Part shown: one piece after another, positions 1 to 8,870 of the stretch | Layout of the letters: every line of letters begins with the position of its first letter | Position numbering within the stretch: position 1 is the stretch's first letter | Assembly: GCF_902859915.1 (NCBI RefSeq) | Contig: NZ_CADIKK010000013.1 | Location: 1-64,000 of the forward strand | Source: Paraburkholderia ultramafica | GTDB taxonomy: Bacteria; Pseudomonadota; Gammaproteobacteria; Burkholderiales; Burkholderiaceae | Direction: 5' to 3' | DNA length: 64,000 nucleotides | Position numbers and translations under genes: made by a program | The notes under the pieces: generated by a model | Told to the model about the DNA's origin: nothing | The model's input: only the letters and a program-made list of their open reading frames with translations | The model's database searches: none

Positions 1-2
1 AG

Positions 3-437
3 AGCCTGCTGCGCGGCGACGAAGACGATGCGGAAGCGCATCGCCGCTTCTACGACGAGTACAACGCGGTGCTCGACATGGACGCGGCCTATTACCTCGA
101 TACGATCCGCGTGGTGTTCCAGGAATTCCGTCTGGCCGAAGGCACGTGGGACGTCGACGGCGAGCGGGTAAGGCCGCAGGACATCACGAAGACCGCGCTG
201 TTCACGATCGAAGGCGAACTGGACGACATTTCCGGCGACGGGCAGACCTATGCCGCGCACGAGTTGTGCACCGGCATTCCGGAGCAAAACAAGCGTCACT
301 TCACCGCGGAAAAATGCGGCCACTACGGCATTTTCTCGGGACGCCGCTGGCGCACCATCATTTATCCGCAGTTGCGCGACTTCATCCTCGAGCACAACAA
401 GGCGACCAAGCCCGCGAAGGAAAAGGTCGAAGCCTGA
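3..437 (+). CDS. phaZ: Intracellular PHB depolymerase, C-terminal part
   Basis: The open frame runs in from the left edge, so only about the last 144 residues are present. The residues match the C-terminal end of intracellular polyhydroxyalkanoate depolymerases: an Asp in GELDDISG and a His in GHYGIFSGRRW sit where the alpha/beta-hydrolase triad Asp and His are expected. The nucleophile serine lies outside the window. The enzyme hydrolyses stored polyhydroxybutyrate in cytoplasmic granules. The basic tail (KATKPAKEKVEA) is usual. A UUCG-loop terminator follows 24 bases after the stop. The family call is strong; the symbol follows common usage. Confidence 0.88.
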   Translation, partial: SLLRGDEDDAEAHRRFYDEYNAVLDMDAAYYLDTIRVVFQEFRLAEGTWDVDGERVRPQDITKTALFTIEGELDDISGDGQTYAAHELCTGIPEQNKRHFTAEKCGHYGIFSGRRWRTIIYPQLRDFILEHNKATKPAKEKVEA

Positions 438-461
438 GTACCGCGCGTGCAGCAGTTGGCA

Positions 462-487
462 ACAACGGCCTCTTCGGAGGCCGTTGT
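462..487 (+). terminator. Intrinsic terminator after phaZ
   Basis: A perfect 11-bp stem (ACAACGGCCTC with its complement) closes on a TTCG tetraloop, the very stable cUUCGg type. Only a weak T-rich tail (CGTTTGTG) follows. It lies between the convergent phaZ and TetR genes and can serve phaZ. Confidence 0.8.
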
Positions 488-559
488 CGTTTGTGATGCT
501 GCCTTGTGACAACCGCTTATGACACGCCCGGCGCGCACCACGCGCGCCACGCAGCGCGT

Positions 560-1192
560 CTACTTGCGCAACAGATACGCGAGCAGCAACTCGGTGTTCA
601 TCTGAATGACTTCGCCGCGTTCGCCGGCGCTGCTGAAGTCGCGGCCGAGCGTCGCTTCGAGCGTGAAACGATTCGACACAATGTAGTAGCCCATGCCCGA
701 CAGCGTCACGTAAAAGCGCAGCGGATCGACGTTGGTGCGAAACAGTCCCGCGCGCTGACCGCGTTCGAGAATGCCGCCGAGCGTGGCGACGATCGGCGAG
801 ATCATTTCGCGGATCCGCGTCGACTTCGACATGTAGCGCGCTTCGTGCAGATTCTCGTTGTTGATCAGACGCAGCAGCTCGGGGTGATCGCGGTAGTAAT
901 CCCAAACAAAATGCGCGAGACGCGTCACGGCCTCGACCGGCGCTACGCCATTCAGTTCGAGCGTGCGTTCCGCTTCGTTGAGCGCGCTGAATGCGTGCTC
1001 GAGTACGGCGGTGAAAAGCTGCTCCTTACTACCGAAGTAGTAATAGAGCATGCGTTCATTCGTTTCCGCGCGGCGGGCAATCTGATCGACGCGTGCGCCG
1101 AATAGCCCTCCATTTGCAAACTCTTCGGCTGCCGCAAGCAGAATGCGGCGCCGCGTGCCTTCAGGATCTCTTTTGATTTTCGGCTGATTCAT
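560..1192 (-). CDS. TetR/AcrR family transcriptional regulator
   Basis: A 210-residue one-domain regulator. Residues 10-60 form the TetR helix-turn-helix: TRRRILLAAAEEFANGG, then ARVDQIARRAETNERMLYYYFGSKEQLF. The rest is the all-helical ligand/dimer domain, with FYVTLSGMGYYIVSNRFTLEATLGRDFS near the C-terminus. I chose the ATG at 1192 (MNQPKIKRDPEGTRRR); the frame stays open far upstream, but that extension does not resemble TetR proteins. It is convergent with phaZ and divergent from rnfB. The ligand and target are unknown; the divergent rnfB promoter region is a possible target. Confidence 0.9.
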   Translation of the reverse strand: MNQPKIKRDPEGTRRRILLAAAEEFANGGLFGARVDQIARRAETNERMLYYYFGSKEQLFTAVLEHAFSALNEAERTLELNGVAPVEAVTRLAHFVWDYYRDHPELLRLINNENLHEARYMSKSTRIREMISPIVATLGGILERGQRAGLFRTNVDPLRFYVTLSGMGYYIVSNRFTLEATLGRDFSSAGERGEVIQMNTELLLAYLLRK

Positions 1193-1423
1193 GGTGGCAT
1201 CGTCTTCGTGAGCCGCGTTATCCGGATCGCGCCGCCGGCCTCTCCTCGGGCCTTGCACCGACAGCGTTGAACGGGCGCGCCATGGTTGGGGGACACCCTT
1301 TTCTGCGGTCTTTCGAAAAAGCGCTTCGATTATGGCACATGGATTGCGGATGGCAATTGGGGAAATCGGCGATAATGTGCTATTTAGTTCAAGCTGTGCG
1401 GCCGCAAGGCAAGCCCCCACGTC

Positions 1424-2272
1424 GTGACCGTGACAGATATCAAAATACTTGCAGATCGCATCGAAAATCTGCTGCCCCAAACGCAATGCACGAAATGCGG
1501 TTATCCCGCATGCCGTCCTTATGCCGAAGCCGTCGCAAACGGCGAGGCCAATTACAACCAGTGTCCCCCAGGCGGTGCCGAAGGCATCGCGCGGCTTGCC
1601 GCGCTGCTCGGCAAGCCGGTGATTCCGCTCAATTCCGCCAACGGCGTCGAACGGGCGCGTCCGTTGGCGGTTATCGACGAGCAGGTGTGTATCGGCTGCA
1701 CGTTGTGCATGCAGGCCTGTCCGGTCGATGCGATAGTTGGCGCACCGAAACAGATGCACACGGTGATCGCCGAGCTCTGCACCGGCTGCGATCTGTGCGT
1801 GCCGCCGTGCCCGGTCGACTGCATTGCGATGCCGCCGGTCACGGGCGACGCAACCGGCTGGGACGCATGGAGCCAGAGCCAGGCCGACGCCGCGCGCACG
1901 CGCCATGACCGTCGCGAAGCCCGTCTGGCACGTGAGCGTGAAGCCGCCGAAGCGCGCGCGGCGGCGCGGCGGGCCGGCAGCGCACCCGCAGCGCAGGCTA
2001 CCGAGGCGATTCAGGCCACGCAAACCGGCGCCACTGCAACGCCCACTGCGCCCGTCGCGGACGACGCCGAAGCGAACAAACGCGCGATCATCCAGGCCGC
2101 GCTCGAGCGTGCCCGCAAGAAGAAAGAAGAACTGGCCGCCAAAGGCCAGGGTCCGTTGAACACCGAACGCGTCAGCGCCGACGTGCAGGCGCAGATCGAC
2201 GCCGCCGAAGCACGCCGCCGCCGTCTCGGACTCACCGACGACGACACCGACAAGCCGTCCAATCCGCGCTAA
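1424..2272 (+). CDS. rnfB: RnfB-like iron-sulfur protein, no membrane anchor
   Basis: A 282-residue protein starting with GTG. Residues 22-50 carry the Rnf/Nqr-type 4Fe-4S cluster motif (CTKCGYPAC then CPPGG). Two ferredoxin motifs follow at about 89-102 and 119-132 (CIGCTLCMQACP and CTGCDLCVPPCP). The C-terminal third is a charged, Ala-rich helix. RnfB is the electron-input subunit of the Rnf complex. This copy starts directly at the cluster domain and lacks the N-terminal membrane helix found in enterobacterial RnfB. No rnfA, C, D, G or E is nearby; only nth follows, 20 bases on. A soluble electron-transfer role is an inference. Confidence 0.9.
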   Translation: MTVTDIKILADRIENLLPQTQCTKCGYPACRPYAEAVANGEANYNQCPPGGAEGIARLAALLGKPVIPLNSANGVERARPLAVIDEQVCIGCTLCMQACPVDAIVGAPKQMHTVIAELCTGCDLCVPPCPVDCIAMPPVTGDATGWDAWSQSQADAARTRHDRREARLAREREAAEARAAARRAGSAPAAQATEAIQATQTGATATPTAPVADDAEANKRAIIQAALERARKKKEELAAKGQGPLNTERVSADVQAQIDAAEARRRRLGLTDDDTDKPSNPR

Positions 2273-2292
2273 GCGCACCTGCCACGCTCCGC

Positions 2293-2937
2293 ATGAACGC
2301 GAACAAACGCCGCGCCATCTACGAAACGCTTCAGAGCCTGAACCCGCATCCGACCACCGAGCTTGAGTACACCTCTGCGTTCGAACTGCTGATCGCCGTG
2401 CTGTTGTCGGCGCAGGCCACGGACGTGTCGGTCAACAGGGCGATGCGCAAGATGTTCCCGGTCGCGAACACGCCGCAGCAGGTGCTCGATCTCGGCGAGG
2501 AAGGCGTGGCCGGCTACATCAAGACGATCGGCCTCTATCGAACCAAGGCGAAGAACGTCATCGCGACCTGCCGCATTCTGCTCGACCAGTACGGCGGCGA
2601 AGTGCCCGAGGATCGTGAAGCGCTCGAGAGCCTGCCGGGGGTCGGCCGCAAAACGGCCAACGTGATCCTGAACACGGCGTTCGGTCATCCGACCATCGCG
2701 GTGGATACGCACATCTTTCGGGTTGCCAATCGAACCGGGCTCGCGCCCGGCAAGGACGTTCGCGCGGTCGAAGCGGCGCTGGAGAAGTTCACGCCCGCCG
2801 AGTTCAAGCACGATGCGCACCACTGGCTGATCCTGCACGGCCGTTATGTCTGCAAGGCGCGCCGCCCCGAATGCTGGCATTGCGTGATCGAGCCGCTCTG
2901 CGAGTTCCGGCCGAAGACGCCGCCACCGGATCTCTGA
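2293..2937 (+). CDS. nth: Endonuclease III
   Basis: A 214-residue DNA N-glycosylase/AP lyase of base-excision repair that removes oxidised pyrimidines. The helix-hairpin-helix LPGVGRKTANVI contains catalytic Lys120, and Asp138 is in AVDTHIFRV; both numbers match the E. coli enzyme. The 4Fe-4S cluster cysteines are C187, C194, C197 and C203 (C-x6-C-x2-C-x5-C). Full length. It lies 20 bases after rnfB and is probably cotranscribed, as nth ends the rnf operon in E. coli. Confidence 0.97.
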   Translation: MNANKRRAIYETLQSLNPHPTTELEYTSAFELLIAVLLSAQATDVSVNRAMRKMFPVANTPQQVLDLGEEGVAGYIKTIGLYRTKAKNVIATCRILLDQYGGEVPEDREALESLPGVGRKTANVILNTAFGHPTIAVDTHIFRVANRTGLAPGKDVRAVEAALEKFTPAEFKHDAHHWLILHGRYVCKARRPECWHCVIEPLCEFRPKTPPPDL

Positions 2938-3039
2938 GCGCCGCGCGCCGCGCGCCGCCAGCAGCGCGCGCTGCCCCGGCGTAAAATGCTGGGCTGCGCG
3001 CCTGTCTCGCACGCCCCTCTCAAACGCACCGGTTCCACG

Positions 3040-3474
3040 ATGTTCAATCCCAGCCGTGACGAAGTCCGTCTCTTTTTCACCGACACCTGGCGCAAGCAGC
3101 GTCACGGCGAGATCCTGACGCCGCTGGAGGCGATTGCCGCCGACTGGATCGTCGAGCATCCCGAATACCATGCCGACCTGAGCGACACCGGCGCCGCCCA
3201 GGCGCAGGACTACTCGCCCGAACGCGGCCAGACCAACCCGTTCCTGCATCTGTCGATGCACCTGGCGATCACCGAACAGTTGTCGATCGACCAGCCGCCC
3301 GGCATTCGTGCGGCGCACGAGCGGCTCGCCGCCCGCCTCGGCTCGACTCACGAAGCGCAGCACGCGATCATGGATTGCCTCGGCGAAACCATCTGGGAAG
3401 CGCAGCGCACCGGCACACCGCCGGATACCGATGCTTACTTGCAGCGGATCGAGCGGCGCGCTACGCGCGACTGA
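3040..3474 (+). CDS. DUF1841 family protein
   Basis: A 144-residue cytoplasmic protein beginning MFNPSRDEVRLFFTDTWRK, the usual start of the DUF1841 family in beta- and gammaproteobacteria. An in-frame ATG 54 bases upstream is possible but its extension is unlike the family. Conserved stretches include NPFLHLSMHLAITEQ and HEAQHAIMDCLGE. No function is known. It follows nth by about 100 bases. A TAAAAT box at 2982-2987 could be a -10 element, but I see no good -35. Confidence 0.85.
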   Translation: MFNPSRDEVRLFFTDTWRKQRHGEILTPLEAIAADWIVEHPEYHADLSDTGAAQAQDYSPERGQTNPFLHLSMHLAITEQLSIDQPPGIRAAHERLAARLGSTHEAQHAIMDCLGETIWEAQRTGTPPDTDAYLQRIERRATRD

Positions 3475-3540
3475 GGGCTGAACCGGGTAAGGCCGGGCAC
3501 AAGTCGAAGGACTGAACTCACACTCGCGCCAGCCAGCCCC

Positions 3541-3570
3541 AAAACAAAACACCCCGCCGAGGCGGGGTGT
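3541..3570 (-). terminator. Intrinsic terminator of the cytochrome c genes
   Basis: A perfect 10-bp stem (3549-3558 with 3561-3570) is followed on the minus strand by TTTTGTTTT. It is placed to end the leftward cytochrome c transcript. Confidence 0.85.
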
Positions 3571-3621
3571 CGTTCAAATCTGCAAGCAGCGCGCAAACCA
3601 CGCTCAAGCCTTGCGACGCGC

Positions 3622-4005
3622 TTACTTCTTCTGCACCAGATCGCCGCTCAGCGATTCGACGTACGCGGCGATGTCTTTCATGTCGCTTTGCGACAGGCTT
3701 TGCACCTGCGCCTGCATGATCGCATTGTTGCGACCGAGGTGCGGGTTGCCGGTGCCCATCTGGTATTGGCGCAGCGCCCAGTAGATGTAGTCGGCGTGCT
3801 GGCCGGCGAGTTTCGGATACTCCGGGCTCACTGGCTTGTTCAGGTTGACGCCGTGGCAAGCCGCGCAGTTATGGGTGTCGGACAGCACCTTGCCGTTGCC
3901 GGCGTCGGCCGCGTGCGCGACGTTCGCTGCAACCAGACCGATCACTGCCGCCGACGCGCATGCAGCCTTGAACACCGTGTGGAGTGCCTGTTGGGGCTTA
4001 ATCAT
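3622..4005 (-). CDS. Monohaem cytochrome c, class I, periplasmic
   Basis: A 127-residue protein with a signal peptide (MIKPQQALHTVFKAACASAAVIGLVAANVAHA) and one haem site CAACH. A likely axial Met lies in the GTGNPHLGRNNAIM region. The fold class is the cytochrome c553/c4-like small electron carriers. GGAG sits about 6 bases before the ATG. It lies 47 bases downstream of a second cytochrome c in the same direction. It probably shuttles electrons in the periplasm; the partner oxidase or dehydrogenase is not in the window. Confidence 0.92.
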   Translation of the reverse strand: MIKPQQALHTVFKAACASAAVIGLVAANVAHAADAGNGKVLSDTHNCAACHGVNLNKPVSPEYPKLAGQHADYIYWALRQYQMGTGNPHLGRNNAIMQAQVQSLSQSDMKDIAAYVESLSGDLVQKK

Positions 4006-4052
4006 GAAATCTCCTATCCCGCGAATATTAATTGCCGAGTGACCGACGCCGA

Positions 4053-4421
4053 TCACTTGTCGGGATTGCTCTTCGAAGAGGAATTTTGCGCTGCGTAGTA
4101 GGCAGCGATGTCGGCGATGTCCTGATCCGTCAGCGAGACGGCGATTGCATGCATCGTATCGAAATGGCGGTCGCCCTTCTTGTAGCCACGCAGCGCGTTT
4201 TCGAGGTACGCCTGATTCTGGCCGCCGAGCTTCGGCACGCGGTAGACCTCGGGATAAGCCGTGCGGTATTCGGGGATGCCGTGGCAGCCGATACACATCG
4301 CGACCTTGTCCTGGCCCGCCTTCGCGTTGCCGACGACATCCGCTGCCTGCACACTGCCCGCATAGCCCGCGAGCACCGACAGCGCTGCGATCACGACGTG
4401 TTTGCCAACGAATTTATTCAT
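4053..4421 (-). CDS. Monohaem cytochrome c, class I, periplasmic
   Basis: A 122-residue secreted protein: signal peptide MNKFVGKHVVIAALSVLAGYAGSVQA, then haem motif CIGCH, followed by a helix-rich domain ending DIADIAAYYAAQ, typical of small class I cytochromes. The start is the ATG before NKFVGKH; the upstream extension carries no signal features. It is the first gene of a two-cytochrome unit. The pair shares layout (haem site, LENALRGYKKGDR / WALRQYQMGTGN, C-terminal DIAAY), so it likely arose by duplication. Confidence 0.92.
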   Translation of the reverse strand: MNKFVGKHVVIAALSVLAGYAGSVQAADVVGNAKAGQDKVAMCIGCHGIPEYRTAYPEVYRVPKLGGQNQAYLENALRGYKKGDRHFDTMHAIAVSLTDQDIADIAAYYAAQNSSSKSNPDK

Positions 4422-4758
4422 AGCATGTAACCTGGCTTGAGGGGAACGGGCGCCCAAAAAGGCAACGGCCCGCGCCGTTCTTCTTATACGGTAGCCACGC
4501 AGGCCAAAAAAATCGGGCTAATTGTACCGCGACGCCGCGCCGAACGTCCACCGCGCGGGGCCGGCGGCGCGAGCGCCCACTGCAAAGCCACGGCCAGCGC
4601 CACTTTACTCCGGCAGGCCCGCCGTGCACCGCATGCGCACACGCTCTGTCGTGCGGTGCTTCAGGTGACACCGCGGCTGACACCATACGCGAGCCGGTTT
4701 CAGGCCAACAGGCCTTCTGACTTATACTGGGTTTTTTCCGCAAAAAGAGCATCTCACC

Positions 4759-5601
4759 ATGCGTTTCGAAGGCTCATCGCAGTACGTCGCCACCGACGAC
4801 CTCAAGCTCGCGGTCAACGCCGCGATGACGCTGAAGCGCCCGTTGCTGATCAAGGGCGAACCGGGCACCGGCAAGACCATGCTCGCCGAAGAGGTCGCCG
4901 CCGCGCTCGGCATGCCGCTCCAGCAGTGGCATATCAAGTCCACCACCAAGGCCCAGCAGGGTTTGTACGAATACGATGCGGTGTCGCGTCTGCGCGATTC
5001 GCAACTCGGCGACGAGCGCGTCAAGGAGATCCGCAACTACATCGTCAAGGGCGTGCTGTGGCAGGCGTTCGAGTCGGACGAGCAAACGGTGCTGCTGATC
5101 GACGAGATCGACAAGGCCGACATCGAATTCCCGAACGACCTGCTGCGCGAACTCGATCGCATGGAGTTCTACGTGTACGAGACGCACGAGCTGATCCGCG
5201 CCAAACAGCGTCCGCTCGTGATCATCACGTCGAACAACGAGAAGGAACTGCCCGACGCGTTCCTGCGCCGCTGCTTCTTCCACTACATCAAGTTTCCGGA
5301 TCCGGCCACGATGCAGCAGATCGTCGGGGTGCACTACCCCGGCATCAAGAAGGAACTGCTCGCCGCGGCCATGCAGAGCTTTTTCGAGCTGCGCAACGTT
5401 GCGGGGCTGAAGAAGAAGCCGTCCACGTCGGAGCTGCTCGACTGGCTCAAGCTGCTGCTCGCCGAAGACATTCCTCCGGAAGCGCTGCGTTCGTCCGACC
5501 AGAAGCAGATCATTCCGCCGCTGCACGGCGCGCTGCTGAAGAACGAGCAGGACGTGAGCCTGTTCGAGCGGCTGATCTTCATGAACCGCAATAACCGTTG
5601 A
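4759..5601 (+). CDS. MoxR-type AAA+ ATPase
   Basis: A 280-residue ATPase. Walker A is GEPGTGKT (residues 33-40) and Walker B is LLIDEIDKAD; FPNDLLRELDRMEFYVYETHE and the sensor stretch VIITSNNEKELPDAFLRRC follow. MoxR ATPases work as chaperones that remodel or activate partner complexes, usually together with a VWA-domain protein. The VWA partner follows about 100 bases downstream. A link to molybdenum-hydroxylase (Cox-type) maturation is known for relatives, but no such target is seen here. Confidence 0.92.
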   Translation: MRFEGSSQYVATDDLKLAVNAAMTLKRPLLIKGEPGTGKTMLAEEVAAALGMPLQQWHIKSTTKAQQGLYEYDAVSRLRDSQLGDERVKEIRNYIVKGVLWQAFESDEQTVLLIDEIDKADIEFPNDLLRELDRMEFYVYETHELIRAKQRPLVIITSNNEKELPDAFLRRCFFHYIKFPDPATMQQIVGVHYPGIKKELLAAAMQSFFELRNVAGLKKKPSTSELLDWLKLLLAEDIPPEALRSSDQKQIIPPLHGALLKNEQDVSLFERLIFMNRNNR

Positions 5602-5702
5602 TTGATCGTTGAGCGGCGGCCGGTTGAATCACGACCCGCCGCCGCTCAGCGCGCCGCACCGACCATTCGCCGCGGCAGCAACTATCCTGCACGGGACACA
5701 GC

Positions 5703-6878
5703 ATGCTGATCGACTTCTTCTATTCGCTGCGCGCCGCCAGGCTGCCGGTGTCGGTGAAGGAATACCTGACGCTGCTCGAAGCGCTCAAAGCCAACGTGAT
5801 CGCGCCGTCGCTCGACGAGTTCTACTATCTCGCGCGCATCACGCTGGTCAAGGACGAACAGTATTTCGACAAGTTCGACCAGGCATTCGGCGCGTATTTC
5901 AACGGTGTCGCGCAAGCGTCGGAGCTGGCGTTCGACGTCCCGCTCGACTGGCTGAAGAAGAAGCTGCAACGCGACCTGTCGCCGGAAGAAAAAGCCCAGA
6001 TCGAAGCGATGGGCGGCCTCGACAAGCTGATGGAGCGCCTCAAGGAACTGTTCGACGAACAGCAGGAGCGCCACGAAGGCGGCAGCAAATGGATCGGCAC
6101 GGGCGGCACGTCGCCGTTCGGCAATGGCGGCTACAACCCGGAAGGCGTGCGCATTGGCGGCGACGCGGCAGGCAATCGCACGGCCGTCAAGGTGTGGGAG
6201 GCGCGCGCCTATCGCGACTACGACGACCAGGTCGAAATCGGCACGCGCAATATCAAGGTCGCGTTGCGCCGCTTGCGCCGCTTCGCGCGCGAAGGCGCCG
6301 CCGAAGAGCTCGATCTGCCCGACACGATCCGCAGCACCGCCGCGAACGCCGGCTGGCTCGACCTGAAGATGGTGCCCGAGCGGCACAACAAGGTGAAGGT
6401 GCTGATGCTGCTCGACGTCGGCGGCTCGATGGACGATCACATCAAGCGCACCGAAGAGCTGTTCTCCGCCGCGAAGGCCGAGTTCAAGCATCTCGAGTTC
6501 TATTACTTCCACAACTGCGTGTACGACTTCCTGTGGAAGAACAACCGCCGCCGCCATGCCGAGCGCATGCCGACGTGGGACATGCTGCACAAGTTCACGC
6601 CCGACTACAAGCTGATCTTCGTCGGCGACGCGACGATGAGCCCTTACGAAGTGCTGCAGCCGGGCGGCTCGGTGGAATACAACAACGCCGAAGCCGGCGC
6701 GGTGTGGCTGCGCCGCCTCGCGGATCACTTCCCGCATCACGCGTGGCTCAATCCCGAACCGGAAGGTTTGTGGGCGTACCGGCAATCGGTCAGCGCGATC
6801 CGCGAAGTGCTCGGCCACCGGATGTACCCGCTCACGCTCGCCGGGCTGGAGACCGCGATGCGCATGCTGAGCAAATAA
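5703..6878 (+). CDS. VWA-domain protein, CoxE-like
   Basis: A 391-residue protein. The C-terminal half is a von Willebrand A domain with a MIDAS-like loop MLLDVGGSMDDH and later IFVGDATMSPYE. The DVGGSMD form, rather than DxSxS, is the usual one in CoxE-like partners of MoxR. The central part (WIGTGGTSPFGNGGYNPEGVRIGG) is a Gly-rich linker and the N-terminal third is helical. It is paired with the MoxR ATPase; both likely act as one chaperone unit. The client is not identifiable from this window. Confidence 0.9.
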   Translation: MLIDFFYSLRAARLPVSVKEYLTLLEALKANVIAPSLDEFYYLARITLVKDEQYFDKFDQAFGAYFNGVAQASELAFDVPLDWLKKKLQRDLSPEEKAQIEAMGGLDKLMERLKELFDEQQERHEGGSKWIGTGGTSPFGNGGYNPEGVRIGGDAAGNRTAVKVWEARAYRDYDDQVEIGTRNIKVALRRLRRFAREGAAEELDLPDTIRSTAANAGWLDLKMVPERHNKVKVLMLLDVGGSMDDHIKRTEELFSAAKAEFKHLEFYYFHNCVYDFLWKNNRRRHAERMPTWDMLHKFTPDYKLIFVGDATMSPYEVLQPGGSVEYNNAEAGAVWLRRLADHFPHHAWLNPEPEGLWAYRQSVSAIREVLGHRMYPLTLAGLETAMRMLSK

Positions 6879-6918
6879 GGCTGTCGCGTAACACCTTCAA
6901 CTATAAGAAAGCATTTGC

Positions 6919-7506
6919 ATGAGCCCTTCTTCATCGTCCGAGCTATCCCCTGCCGCCGCGCCGCCCAGGCGTTTCAATCCGATCGCCGACACGTCGCTGT
7001 CCACCCTCGTCGCCGGCTTCGTCGCGATGATGACGGGCTACACCAGCTCGCTCGTGCTGATGTTCCAGGCGGGCCAGGCCGCGTATCTGAGCAGCGCGCA
7101 GATTTCATCGTGGATCTGGGCGCTGTCGATCGGCATGGCCGTGTGCACGATCGGCCTGTCGCTGCGCTTTCGCGCGCCGATCGTGATTGCGTGGTCGACG
7201 CCCGGCGCGGCGCTGCTGGTGTCGTCGCTGCCGCATGTGGCGTATGCGCAGGCGATCGGCGCGTTTATCGTCTGCGCGGCGCTGCTGACGGTGGTCGGCC
7301 TTACCGGCTGGTTCGACACGCTGATGAAGAAGATCCCGGCCGCCATCGCGTCGGCGTTGCTGGCGGGCATTCTGTTCGAGATCGGCATCGAGATTTTCCG
7401 CGCGGCGCAATTCCAGACCGCACTCGTGCTGACGATGTTCTTCACCTACCTGATCGTCAAACGGCTCACGCCACGCTACGCGATTCCGACCACCAGTTGG
7501 TGCTGA
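6919..7506 (+). pseudogene. Truncated BenE-family benzoate/H+ symporter
   Basis: The 195 residues match the N-terminal half of BenE transporters (about 390-400 residues): RRFNPIADTSLSTLVAGFVAMMTGYTSSLVLMFQA, then about six membrane segments. The conserved KRLTPRYAIP near residue 190 runs straight into a TTSWC tail and a stop at 7506. None of the C-terminal half is found in any frame over the next 375 bases. A deletion or rearrangement with its junction near 7488 is the simplest reading. A functional half-transporter is unlikely. The start has an upstream AAGAAAG as a weak ribosome site. Confidence 0.7.
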
Positions 7507-7881
7507 ACGCGCGGCGCGCGTGACGCGCTGAGGGCTTGCTGGTGGCTGACGGCTGACGGCTTACGGCTGCAACACGGACGGCATGGTAAGGTCGGCGAAT
7601 ATCCAGACGCCTGCCGCAAAGCCGGCGCCGCCGGAGCCATCCACGACGTTCCACACGTCCTCGCCGCCAGAAATCCCCGTGAACGGATCGCCGGGGCCAA
7701 GTCTCAATACCGGATCAGGCGATCCGCCATAGAATAGATGCATCCGGCAGCGCTTCCCGGCAACATCACGGGCAACGCTGCAGCGTGACCCGCGGCCGCC
7801 GGTGCTGATTTCGTCCTGTCAGTCCGGCGGCGACCTCATTTCTCCTGAACCACGGCGCAAACGCGCCCTGAAGGCTCGAAC
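7507..7881. other. Intergenic segment after the benE break, unexplained
   Basis: These 375 bases should hold the second half of benE but do not. A short repeat of GGCTGACG-like units lies at about 7542-7570. On the minus strand an open frame at 7561-7743 encodes a Gly-rich 60-residue peptide (for example GGSPDPVLRLGPGDPFTGISG) with no recognisable ribosome site or family. It may be a fragment of another gene brought in by the rearrangement. Nothing else is visible apart from the tal leader. Confidence 0.4.
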
Positions 7882-8835
7882 ATGACAACCGCACTCGATC
7901 AACTCAAGCAATACACCACCGTCGTCGCCGATACCGGCGACTTCCAGCAGCTTGCCCAATACAAGCCGCAGGACGCGACCACCAATCCGTCGCTGATTCT
8001 GAAGGCGGTGCAGAAAGACGACTACCGGCCGCTGCTCGAAAAGACCGTGAAAGCGCACGCGTCGAAACCGGTCGGCGCGATCATCGATCAGTTGCTGATC
8101 GCCTTCGGCACGGAAATCCTCAAGATCATCCCGGGCCGCGTGTCGACCGAAGTCGACGCGCGCCTGTCGTTCGACGTCAAAGGCTCGATCGCCAAGGGCC
8201 ATGAACTGATCGCGCTGTACAAGGAGCACGGCATCGGCCGCGAACGCGTGCTGATCAAGCTGGCCTCCACGTGGGAAGGCGTCCGCGCGGCGGAAGTGCT
8301 GCAGAAGGAAGGCATCCACTGCAATATGACGCTGCTGTTCTCGCTCGCCCAGGCGGCCGCCTGTGCCGAAGCCGGTGCGCAACTGATCTCGCCGTTCGTC
8401 GGCCGCATCTACGACTGGTACAAGAAGAACGCCGGTAGCGCGTGGGACGAAGCGAAAGACGGCGGCGCCAACGACCCCGGCGTCAAATCGGTGCGCCGCA
8501 TTTACGCGTACTACAAGAAGTTCGGCTACAAGACCGAGGTGATGGGCGCGAGCTTCCGCACGCCCGGTCAGATTCTGGAACTGGCCGGCTGCGATCTGCT
8601 GACCATCAGCCCGGATCTGCTGCAGAAGCTGCAGGACAGCACCGACAAGGTCGAACGCAAACTGTCGCCGGAGATGTCCAACGACGCGAGTATCGAGCGC
8701 GTGCCGGTCGACGAAGCGTCGTTCCGCTTCCTCGTCAACGACGAAGCAATGGCAACCGATAAGCTCGCCGAAGGTATCCGCGCATTCGCCGCGGACGCCG
8801 TCAAGCTGGAAAAGCTGATCGAAGCGCTGCGTTAA
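7882..8835 (+). CDS. tal: Transaldolase
   Basis: A 317-residue class I transaldolase of the non-oxidative pentose phosphate pathway, moving a dihydroxyacetone unit between sedoheptulose-7-P and glyceraldehyde-3-P. The Schiff-base lysine is K126 in VLIKLASTWEG. Also present are DATTNPSLIL at residues 31-40 and the C-terminal signature ISPFVGRIYDWYKK. Length matches the TalB subfamily. A single-gene unit ending in a strong hairpin. Confidence 0.97.
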   Translation: MTTALDQLKQYTTVVADTGDFQQLAQYKPQDATTNPSLILKAVQKDDYRPLLEKTVKAHASKPVGAIIDQLLIAFGTEILKIIPGRVSTEVDARLSFDVKGSIAKGHELIALYKEHGIGRERVLIKLASTWEGVRAAEVLQKEGIHCNMTLLFSLAQAAACAEAGAQLISPFVGRIYDWYKKNAGSAWDEAKDGGANDPGVKSVRRIYAYYKKFGYKTEVMGASFRTPGQILELAGCDLLTISPDLLQKLQDSTDKVERKLSPEMSNDASIERVPVDEASFRFLVNDEAMATDKLAEGIRAFAADAVKLEKLIEALR

Positions 8836-8870
8836 GCCGCGTTTCGCGCGCCGCCTGATTCACGCGGCCA

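Noticed and set aside
2982..2987. TAAAAT as the DUF1841 promoter
   Set aside because: No acceptable -35 at 16-18 bases; not entered as a promoter.
5703..6878. VWA MIDAS defect (DVGGSMD in place of DxSxS)
   Set aside because: This form is usual in CoxE-like partners of MoxR ATPases, so it is not an anomaly.
7561..7743. Annotating the Gly-rich minus-strand frame as a gene
   Set aside because: No ribosome site and no family; it may be a fragment, so it is described only inside the intergenic entry.
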